DNA of 64,000 nucleotides from Chlorella sorokiniana (Eukaryota > Chlorophyta > Trebouxiophyceae > Chlorellales > Chlorellaceae): positions 186,001 through 250,000 of the forward strand of contig CP084613.1 in NCBI GenBank assembly GCA_025917655.1. The letters run 5' to 3'. The position numbers were made by a program, and so were the translations under genes. The notes under the pieces are model-generated. The model had not been told where the DNA came from, ran no database searches, and saw nothing but the letters and a program-made list of their open reading frames with translations. Shown piece by piece: positions 18,042 to 27,800 of this stretch (within the stretch, counting starts at the first letter, position 1; each line of letters starts with the position of its first letter).

Positions 18042-19447
18042 TTAGGCATGCTGACGTGCCATCATTCTTCTGTACCTTGCTTCTAAGCGCCAAGAGGCTT
18101 CGAGCTGGTCCCGCTGCACAGCTCGCTCGGTACGGCCGTCACAACGCCGCATGCCCCGGGAGGCAGGCACCAGCCAAGCCGTGATTGCACGCCGCCACTG
18201 CTCCCAGTGGCTGAAGAGGGATGCCAGCTGCGCAGTGCCGCGCGGCGTGGCGGTGGCTGGCGCTGAGCTGAGCGTCGCAAGGTCTTCTGCAAGCTGCCGC
18301 GCATCCTCCCTGAGCTCCTTGCTAAAAACCAACACGTGGCTTAGGATGGCATATGCAAAGATGAACGTAGAAACTGCATAGCCTGCAAATTTCTGCTGCG
18401 CTTCACTCCTCATCACTACCACCAGAGTCCACAGGCCAAGGAGTGCAAAGACGGTAACACTGGCTTGCATGGACTGCCGCCTGTAGGCCCCAAAGCCCAG
18501 CAAGCGAGCCAGGGCTTGCGGCACGACCACGTAAACAACTGATGTCAGCGCGAGCAGGCGCCGCTGCATGCAGGCGGGGAACAGCATGCTCGCCATTGGT
18601 CAACAACTCACAACCGTCCGGAGGCCCTGCTGCCACGGGCCAGACCTGGGGTGCACGAGTTTCAGCCATACGCGGCGCTTAGCAGTGATTGCTGGTCAGC
18701 AGGCACCCCAAGAGCCCCCATGCAGCATCACGCTCAGCGCCACGCACCAGCCAGCCCTCAGTCTGCCACACCACGCTGAGGCTGACATCTGAGCGGGCAT
18801 CCTGGCCGCGGTCGCACGATTCCAGCACGTGCACCCATGCCTTGATGGCCTCCAGTGCGGTCAGCAGAGCATCGGGGTCCGTGTCTGCAGCGCAATGCAA
18901 CAATCGGCAGGAGTGAACTATAAACACCTACTGTTGCAGCTGCCTTTGCCTGATGACCCAGCCGCTGCTGAGGCTGTGTGCACCAGTCAGGGCAGGTTCC
19001 TTGTCTGATCGACGGTCGCTCAACGCACCAATATAACCAGCTCCACGCTGCCCCCAGCCTCACCCACAAGGTCGAGCAGCTCCTCCTCCAAACCCGCCTC
19101 GCTGCCCCTCCAGCCAGGGTGCAGCTCTGCATGGAGTGGCGTTGCCGAGCTATGGCGCATGCTTGCAACTGGGTGCTGGGAAGCAGCAGGCAGCAGCCCG
19201 AAATAAGCACCCAGCAAAACAAGGAGGAAAATGCTGCAGTCCAACCTGGAAGCAGCGCCACCAGCAGGACGAGGTGACCCGCCGCCGCTGCGCGTAGGTC
19301 CTCATCTTCTACACCAGCCAGATGGGAGTCCATATGCAGCTCCACAGCGGAACTCGCGGCACTCAGTCGCTTGTTGATGGATAAGAAGTAGGCTGTGATC
19401 GGGTAAGGGTCGGGCCAGATGCACCGCGGCTTTTGGAACAAAGTCAT
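18042..19447 (-). CDS. tandem unknown membrane protein, copy 2
   Basis: Unrecognised family. Exon 1 starts MTLFQKPRCIWPDPYPIT and runs to GHLVLLVALLP. The splice joins phase 1 to give ELHPGWRGSEAGLEEELLD in exon 2. Exon 3 carries TDPDALLTALEAIKAWVHVL, CDRGQDARSDVSLSVVWQ and RGAERD. Exon 4 starts at RRLLALTSVVYVV and holds two membrane segments (VTVFALLGLWTLVVVM and YAVSTFIFAYAILSHVLVF), then an amphipathic segment (LREDARQLAEDLATLSSAP), LASLFSHWEQWRRAITAWLV and a basic tail ending RYRRMMARQHA. No signal peptide or known catalytic motif is visible. The basic, Trp-containing C-terminal half looks cytosolic and the acidic N-terminal half soluble. Closest relative is copy 3. The exon 3/4 junction is not firmly placed. 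Confidence 0.7.
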
Positions 19448-20233
19448 CCTCTGAATGATACGAACAAGACGCGATAAGGTGCAGGGCAGCCCCTGTCGGC
19501 CGCCGGCGTGTGATCGAGAACAAAAACGGTGGCTGTGCAGACCAGGGAGCGAATTGTCAGCCAGTGACAGTGGATGCCATTCGTGGTGTGTTGGCAGCAG
19601 AGCGGTTTGGGACGTTTTGTTGCACGTAAACGAGGAGGCACTACGCCAGCGCGTACCCGCTGCGCAGCCGGAGCCTGCTGCAAGGGGCGGCTGCGCCAGT
19701 GACGGGGCGAAGGGCCCCGCCAGGGCTCCCAGCCGGCAGCAAATCCACCAGCGGCAGCAGCAACAGCCACCCTGTGTCGTGCAGCTGACGTGGCGCTGCT
19801 GGCCGGGGTGGCGCTGTTACTGCCTGCAGCACTGGTGACGAGACTGCACATGTGAGCTGCAAGGCCATGGACGTTGCGGCAGCAGGGCACAGAACACAAC
19901 ATGCACGTCCAGCTGCCATCATGCCAAGGAAGCGAGCACAGTGCTTTGGTTGCATCCGACCCTGTGCGAGTGGTGGCGCTGCTGCTGCTTTCTTCTCGCT
20001 CACACTTGGCGGCTTTGCCTGGGCAGAATTTGCACTCACAGACTGATTGCAAGACATGGCTGCCAAAGTGCATCATTCAAACAAGAACGTGCAAGCCCCA
20101 GTTCGGATCGATGCAGCCCCACGCCAGCAGTTGCACCATGCCGTCACTCCACCGCTGCTGCTGCTGCCGCACAGCCTTGATGGGTGCTGCTGCGGCAGTG
20201 TGTTGCTGCCCTGCTACAAACGGTCAAAGTGGC
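19448..20233. other. spacer between tandem copies 2 and 3
   Basis: Same structure as the spacer between copies 1 and 2 and closely similar in sequence: copied edge of the methyltransferase 3' end near 19628-19700, copied fragment of the glycine-zipper gene exon near 19780-19815, then copied flank up to the stop of copy 3. No independent gene seen. Confidence 0.7.
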
Positions 20234-21647
20234 TTAGGCATGCTGACGTGCCATCATTCTTCTGTACGCTCTTTCTAAGCGCAATGAGGACTCGCGCATG
20301 TCCCGCTGAGCAGCCCGCTTGGTGCGGCCGTTGCAGCGGCGCATGCCCCGGGAGGCAGGCACCAGCCAAGCCGTGATTGCACGCCGCCACTCCTCCCAGT
20401 GGCTGAAGAGGGACGCCAGCTGCGCGGCGCCGCGCGGCGTGGCAGTGGCTGGCGCTGAGCTGAGCGCCGCAAGGTCTTCTGCAAGCTGCCGCGCATCCTC
20501 CCTGAGTTCCTCGCTAAAAACCACGTGCCTTAGGATGGCATAGCCAAAGAAGCACATGGAAACTGCATAGCCTGCAAGTTTCTGCTGCGCTTCACTCATC
20601 ATCACTACCACCAGAGTCCACAGGCCAAGGAGCGCAAAGACGGTGACACTGTCTTGCATGGACTGCCGCCTGTAGCCCCCAAAGCCCAGCAAGCGCGCCG
20701 GAGCTTGCAGTACGACCGTTAAAACAACTGGTCTCATTGCGAGCAGGCGCCGCTGCAGGCAGGAGGGGAACAGCATGCTTGCCAGTCAGTCAACAACTCA
20801 CAAACCGCCCAGAGGCCTTGCTGCCATGGGCCAGAGCTGGGGTGCACTATTCTCAGCCGTACACGGCGCTTAACAGTGATTGCTGGTCAGCAGGCGCCCT
20901 AAGGCCCCAAGTGCAGCACCGCGCTCAGCGCCACGCACCATCCAGCCCTCAGTCTGCCAAGCATAGCTAAGGCTGGCATCTGAGCGGGCATCCTGGCCGC
21001 GGTCGCACGATTCCAGCACAAGCATCCACCCCTTGATGGTCTCCAGTGCAGTCAGCAGAGCATCGGGATCCGTGTCTGCAGCGCAATGCAACAATCGGCA
21101 GGAGTGAACTATAAAAGTCAATGCTTTTGCAGCCGTCTGTGGCTCAGGAGCCAGCCGCTGCAGAGGCTGTGTGCACCAGTGAGGGCGAGGTCATCTTCCG
21201 ATCAATTGATGCCCATCTCACCAACCTCTCCAGCTCCACGCTGCCCCCCGCCTCACCCACAAGGTCGAGCAGCTCCTCTTCCAAACACGCCTCGCTGCCC
21301 CGCCAGCCCGGGTGCAGCTCTGCATGCAGCGGCGTTGCCGAGCTACGGCGCATGCTTGCAACTGGGTGCTGGGAAGCTGCAGGCAGCAGCCAGCACCCAA
21401 CACCCAGCACCCAGCAAAACAAGGAAGAAACCGCTGCAGTTCAACCTGAGAGCAGCGCCGCCAGCAGGACGACATGGCCCGCCGCCGCTGCGCGTAGGTC
21501 CTCGTCATCAACACCAGCCAGCATGGAGTCCCTATGCAGCTCCACGGCGGGAATCGCGACACTCAGCCGCTCGTCGATGGGATGGAAGTAGAATGTAACT
21601 GGGTAAGGGTAGGACCAGATGCCCCGCGGCTTTCGGAAAAAACTCAT
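20234..21647 (-). CDS. tandem unknown membrane protein, copy 3
   Basis: Same four-part structure as its neighbours. Exon 1 starts MSFFRKPRGIWSYPYPVT and ends AAGHVVLLAALLS; exon 2 is ELHPGWRGSEACLEEELLD to VELERLV; exon 3 holds TDPDALLTALETIKGWMLVL and SDASLSYAWQTEGW; exon 4 holds RRLLAMRPVVLTVVL, the helix VTVFALLGLWTLVVVM, a second helix (YAVSMCFFGYAILRHVVF), LREDARQLAEDLAALSSAP, LASLFSHWEEWRRAITAWLV and the tail RRMMARQHA. The donor used after exon 2 in copies 1 and 2 (GTTGAGCG) reads GATGGGCA here, so this copy must splice differently or retains a changed intron. Function unknown. The strong similarity with copy 2 in introns and flanks suggests a recent event or gene conversion. Confidence 0.7.
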
Positions 21648-21834
21648 CCTTTGAGAATAATACGCGAGATGTGTTGAGGTGAACTTTTACCCCGTCAGTC
21701 GCCGGCGTGTGGAAGAGATCGAGAAGAAAAGGGTGGCTCTGAAGGCCAGGGATAGTGCTTTAATTGGGCCAGCTGCAGTGAATGCCATGCAGGTGTGTCG
21801 GCAGGAACGGTTTTTCACACGTGGAGGGGAGGCA

Positions 21835-24800
21835 CTACGCCACCGCTACCTGTAGGGTACCCGCTGCACAGCTGCAACCTGCTAGCTGCTGCGCAGCCCA
21901 CGGGCTGCTGCTGCGAGCACGCGCCTGTTGTCTGCCAGGGTCAGGCCACGCGGGGCGCGGCTGCCCCTCTGGGCTTTGGCCATCTTGCGGAAAGTCAAAC
22001 TCGCCGCTGTACAGCCCAGCGCCCGCCTGAGGCTGTGCCGCGGCAGCTGGCGCGCTGAGCGGCAGCGCCAAGTGGCGGATGCGGCCAGCGCATGCCGCGG
22101 CTGCATGGGGTGCGCCGCTGGCCGGCGGCGGGGAGGTGAGGCGGGCTGGTGAAGCGGCTTGGCCCGCTCCGCTTGCGGCAGAATAGGGCCGCGACCTGGC
22201 CTGCGAGCCGGCCACAGCAGGGCGCCCGCCGCTATGGGCGGCCGCTGCTGCCGCTGCTGCTGCGCGGCCGCAAGGGAGCGTGCTGCGGCGGTGGCTGAGC
22301 CGATTGTTTCACCCAGCCCCGGCGGCGCCGCCATCTGCCGACCGCCCGCGTGGCTTATGCTGCCTGCCGCCCCCATCCAGCAGCGCTGCCCAGCAGGAAG
22401 GCCTGTGCTGGGCTGGTCGAGGGCCCCTGAGAGCGTCGCCGAGGCGGCGGGGCTGCGGCCGCTGCTTTCGCTGCCGCCGACTAGCGGGAACAGCAGCTGA
22501 CGCTGTACCGCCTCCGCCTGTTGCAGCTCCTGCTGGACGTCTGCCAGCAGCGGCGGCCGTTGCTCGTCATCGCTGTCTGAAACGAGGTCTACAACTTCTG
22601 GCTGCTGCTGCTGCTGCTGCTGCTCTCGCTGCTGCTGCTCTTGCTGCTGCTGCTGCTGCTCGCAGGCTGGGACCGGCTCAGGCTTCACCTTGCCCGGAGC
22701 AGGCTCCCCCGCTGCCCGCCGGCGCTTGACGCCAGGCGGGCCCAGCGGCGTCGCGGGCGAGCCCCGTTTGCGCACTGGCCTGCCCGGGTCATGCGGCGAA
22801 TGCGGCTGCGACAGCATCCTGCTGCTGACCTCCCACTCGAGAGGCGAAGCGGGGGGAGAGCAGGCCGGCGGAGCTCGGCGGCTGGGCGGGAGGGGCGGTA
22901 CGCAGCAGTACGGACCGGCGCTCCGTCCTGCCCTCCCGGCCAGCCTCCGCCCTCCCAGTCGGCCCTCCGGCGGCGGCCGAGGCTGGATCAGGCTCGCTGT
23001 CCTCTGGCCCACTCCGTTGCGGCTGACGAGCGCGGCGCAGCGCCGCCACTGCGGCGTCCCGCCAAGCTGGTCCCCGCCGTCGCTGCGGCTGTCGGGCAGG
23101 AGCTGCCTCCCGACTGCTGCCCCCCTCAGCCTCAATGGGCGGCTGCTGCCTGCGCTGCGCCGCTGCCTGCCCCGCCGCTGCAGCCCGCCGTGCGTCGGCC
23201 GCTGCTGCCGCAGCCGCCCCCGCAGCCGGAGCTGCCTGGGGCACAGCTTTCAGCAGCGGCAGGCGGAAGGCGGGCGGGCGCCCCGTCAGCGCCTTGTGCA
23301 CCGCCGCCGCCACTTCGTACGCCATTGTCACCGGCACGGCGTTGCCTGCGGAGCGGCAGGCAGCCAAACACACAGGCTGAGCTTTGCGTTGTTAGGCTCC
23401 CGCATGGATGGCAAGATCACAGCAGAGCTTTCACATTCAAGCATTAGCGCAAGGGGTAGGGGTGCTGCAGCCCCGGAACAGCCTGCCAGACATGCCACAC
23501 CAGCAAAGCACTAAAGAAGGGAATCCCACCCCTCTTTAGTGAATCCCTGAATCCCTCATAGTTCCAGGGATCCAGAGAGAGGCACTTGTTCCCCCTCCCG
23601 CCTGCCCCCAACAGCCGGCAGACCCCAGAGCGGGGCGGCTCCGCTGCTGCGGCGGGGGCGGCGGTACACCCACCGACTTGGCAGTACATGTCTGACAGGC
23701 TGCCCTTCAGGTGGAAGCCGTCTGGGATGGCCTGCAGCCGCATCTTCTCTGCAGCACGGGCAGCACAGTTTCAGCACGGGCGGTACGGTTACCGCACTGT
23801 ACCCAGACTGCGTCAAGTCTGAGTGTGTGCGTGAATGGGGCTGGCCAGCCCCATTCACCATGGTGGTGGTGATGGACAGGGGCAGGCAAGGGAGCGATGA
23901 GCCCGCCCCGCTGGCCAAGGCTGCACCGCCAACCAGCCCAGGCCAAGGCCCCTGCAAGGCCCCAGCAAAGCAATCGCTGGGTGCGGCGGGCAGCGGCAGG
24001 CCTGCCCTGGAACGCAGGGGGCGTGTCACTCTCCCAGTGAGCGCACCCTGTACGGTGAGCGAACGGGGCTCGGTCGGGTGCCGGGTGGCGCGGCGGTCGA
24101 GGGGTCTGGCACACACAGTGGGCGCAGGCTCATCCCAGCGCATGGCCGCTCCTGCGCGTGTGTGGGGGAGTGTGGGGGTGGGGGGGGGGGGTGCGCGCAA
24201 GGGAGATGAGGAGGCACGTGCTGCTGCAGTGGGGGGCAGACAAGCGGCCGCGCAGCAAGCAGTGGAAAGAATGCGGGTGCATGCAATGCAGTTCTGGGGC
24301 TTGGGAGTGTGCAGCTGGAGTGTCTGCTATGCAAAAGAGGGCTTGCCCATCAAATGATTGCCCAACGGAGGCAGGCTAGGCGGATAGGGGGCCAGGAAGC
24401 ACAAGCGGCGGCAGCAGGCCGGCAGCAGCAGACAGCGGAAGCAGCGATTCAGCTGCAGCAGACAGCGGAAGCAGCGGTTCAGCTGCAGCAGTGCCGCACT
24501 GGAGGGCTGGGCCTGGGTGCGCAGGTGGTACTGCAGCTCAGGGAGGGCCGCTGCTGCCGCGCCCACGCCGCGTAGGGCCCCGCCGCGTCGCTGTTCCCCC
24601 GTCTGCACAGGCCAGCTTGGAACACAACCTTGAGAAGAGAAGCTGGCTGCCCCTGCGTGTCGTGCTGCGGCCATCCCCGGCCATTGGCACCTTGTACACA
24701 CGCCTGTCACCTGTCGTCCCCGCAACTCACAAATAAGTTCAACAACAAACACACATGCGACCCAGCCCCTCGCCTGGGTAGTCGCGGGGGCGAAGCCGGC

Positions 24801-27800
24801 GTTGTCGCCGAGCGGCGGCAGGTCCCCGATCGCCTCCCGCAGCGTCACGGCACGGGGCAGGTGGCTCTGCGGTGTGTGTGAGGGGTCGAGGGGGTTGTGG
24901 GTGGGGTCGGGGAATAGGGGAAGGGGGATGTCACCATAAAAAGAGTGGGTGGGTGGGTGGGTGTGTGTGTGTGTGTGGGGGGTGGGGGGGGGGGGGGTGG
25001 AGGGGGGGCGCAGGAAGAAGGGGAAGGGGGAATGTCAACAGAAAAGGGTAAGGGTATATGTGTGGAGGAGGGGGGCGCGGGCGACGGCGGCAGCGGTAAC
25101 ATCAGCTTCCGGGCAGCCATGGTGTCACAGCAAGGAAACTTGCAGCCACGGCGGTGGCCCGCCCCTGGTCCTGGGCACAGTGCTGGGTGGTGGGCAGGCT
25201 AAGAGATGCTGCAACTGCCGTACGTTGCTGCTGGCTGTGCTTGCCATTACCTGCGCGCGGCTGACCCGCACTCAGCATGCCGCCAGTGGCTGCAGCGAGT
25301 GCGGCTGCCGCGCACTGCTGCACATACCTCGCCCTGTTTCTGTCCCAATGGCTGTGCCCCACTGAATTGCATTTGGGGTGAGGAACAAGATAGTACCCCT
25401 CCTGCCCCTCCCATAAGCATGCAGCAATCTACGAGCCTGCAGCGTGCAGGTGCCGAGCATGCAGCATCGCAGACGGACATGCAGCAGCTGCGGCAGCACC
25501 TCTGCAAACACGCGCAGGCCGAGCCAGTGTGCGTCGCCGCCGATCGCTCCTTCCAGCAGCTCGTCAGCTGGCGGGATGCGCACCCATTCTGCAGGGGAGA
25601 GGCAGGGCAGAGACGGGGCGGCAGGCAGGGTGGGGGGCCACAGCTGACCTCATGGCACCGTTGATTGAAGCCTGCAGCTGTGCCGTGCATTGCAGGGCGC
25701 TGCGCAGGGATCGGCAGCCGCCTGGCAGCCACTCCCCCGGCGGTGCAGCAGCCGGGCAACCGATTCTTTGAGACGCAGCAAGCGGGAAGCCGCCGCTCCC
25801 GCCGCTCTACGGGCGCACCATTGACTGCGTCGTGGAAGTAGTGCGGCGGCGGCGGCCGCGGCAGCTCAAAGCCCTCCCGCGCCGCCAGCATCCACAGCCG
25901 CTGCGCGGGCGGCAGGCAGGGGCCGCGTCAGCAGGCTTGCAGGCGGATGATGGGGGCTGCCCACACGGGCAGGCGCGGTTCCCTTGTAAACCAACCAGCC
26001 TCCCCCTCCCAGCCCCCATGGGGCCACCCACCAGGCGCGTGTTGGGCGCGCCGTAGTTTGTGGCCAGCAGCAGGCGCCAGTCTACCTGGTACCCCTCCCG
26101 CAGCAGCCAGGCGCAGAGGTGGAGCCAGGGGCGCACGTGGGCCGCGGGGGCGCCCTTGGCGTCGCTCTTGGGCAGCCGCGCAAACAGGAACTGCGGGCGG
26201 GGCGGGCAGGGGCAGTGAAGAAGCTGAGGAGGCATGGGTCCGGCAAGCAGGGGAGCGGAGGTCAAGGGGCGGAGGTCAAGGGGCGGCAGAGCCACTGCCC
26301 GAGGGGGTGAGGCGGGTGGGGCCACGAGTGAAAGGGGTTGGTGATGCTGGGTGGCAGTGGCGGCAAGCGCACACACACACACAGGCTCACCCCAGAGACT
26401 TCTTCCAGTGAGATGGTGGCGGGGCGAAAGTGGCGGATCATGCCAGTCAGCTGCGTTCAGCAGGGGGTGCGGGGCAGGCACACGTGCCCGCTTGGACGGC
26501 GGTCAACACCGGGGGAGGGGGGTGCAAGAAGAAAGGCTGGGGCAGGCAGCACTACAGAGCGCTGTTGGTGTGGTCAAGCAGGCAATCCCCTTCAGCAGCG
26601 GCAACCGCAGACTGGCTGAGGTTGGGAAGTTGGGGGCTGCCCGCCGAGGGGCCGGCAGCGGCACAGGTCGCGGCCAGCTCAGCTCGCGGCACGAAGCGGT
26701 CAGTTGCCAGCACAGCGCAGCGCAGTAGCACTCACGTCCTGAATGACCTCCAGCACCTGCTTCCTCACAGCCTCCAGGTTGCGTTGCAGGTTCACGCTGC
26801 TCAGAGCGGGGCACGGCGGCGAGGCATGCAGGTGCGCCACGCTGCCCGGGGCTGCGGCGGCACCAGCAGGGGGGCGGGGAGGAGTGGAACGGAGGGAGTT
26901 TCCTCGATGCTTGCTGGTGGTTGAATCAGTGGGAAGATGCTGCGGTTTAGGGTTGAGTTGAGAGGTCCAGATGGTGTAGAGGGCGGCTGCCAAAATGAAA
27001 CAGAGGTTCATGGTGCATGTCGCAAGACATGTGCTCTCGCGGGCAGCTGCCTGGCAGCCTTGGCTGCAGCGCATTGGGGCTGGCACTAGCTGGAGCGCTG
27101 CCGCTAGCTGGCAGCACTGGTCGAGCTCACCCGGGTACTTGTCAGGATGGGCTTGAGCGTCGGCCAGCGCCTGCAGTGGACCAGTAGAGGGCAGGAGAAA
27201 GCGCGGGGCAGGCAGGCGTTGCAAAGACGAAAGAAGTTATGGGTGGCTGGGTGTTGGCGGGGCATCGCGGTGAGAAACCATCTACAGCCCCGCAGGGGCA
27301 GCACAAACCAAGAGAGCCCACCTCGCGCATCGTCAGCGGCCGGCGCTGGCGGGCGGCGGAGGCCGCTGCCGGGAAGTTGGCGTGGTAGGCGTGGTGGGCG
27401 CTGCGGTCGCTGTCCACTCCCAGCACGGGCTGCGGCAGAAGGAATGGTGGGAAGGGGAGGGGGCACGGGTTGCACACTGCATGGTGTGTTACTGGAGAGC
27501 AGATGGATGGAAGTGAGGCTTAAGGACTTTGGTTCCATGTTGGCGTGACAGCGCGGCCAGCACGCCTACACATGCCAGGCTGGTGCTCTCAGACCATGCC
27601 CACTGGCTGCGGATTGGCCTCAAGGCAGCGCAGCGGCGGCAGTTCGCCAGCGCCGGAGTTAAGGCAGCGCAGCGGCGGCAGCGCGCCAGCGCTGGAGCGC
27701 GCATCCGCCGCCACCCGCAGCCCACCTGGAAGCCGGCCATGGCGAAGCCCTCTGACACGCAGCCCACGCCGCAGAAGAGGTCCACCATGGGCAGGCAGGC

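Larger units (their letters stand above)
15270..21900. repeat. tandem triplication, unit about 2.2 kb
   Basis: Three direct copies of one unit lie head to tail. The 'ATGGCTGCCAAAGT' landmark recurs at about 15649, 17855 and 20054. The landmark CAGCTGACGTGGC recurs at about 15276, 17584 and 19781. The minus-strand gene start recurs at 17217, 19447 and 21647. Each unit holds one copy of the unknown membrane-protein gene. The spacers between copies carry a fragment of the last exon of the gene on the left (DAADVAHLPRLAL near 17580) and a sequence matching the 3' edge of the methyltransferase gene on the right (GGAGGCACTACGCCA near 17430, 19628 and 21830). The amplified segment therefore spanned the whole intergenic interval plus both flanking 3' ends. 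Confidence 0.9.

Noticed and set aside
17591-18184. Plus-strand open frames in the tandem-array spacers as new genes
   Set aside because: They are out-of-context copies of the neighbouring gene's last exon and antisense of the tandem genes; no start or splice context is conserved.
15270-21900. The triplication as a transposon or CRISPR-like array
   Set aside because: Units are 2.2 kb, contain an intron-bearing gene plus edges of both neighbours, and lack terminal repeats or transposase; they fit unequal crossing-over.
26890-27330. A chromodomain between motifs I and IV of the methyltransferase
   Set aside because: I looked for the aromatic-cage pattern of chromomethylases in the exons here and found none, so the gene is not called CMT.
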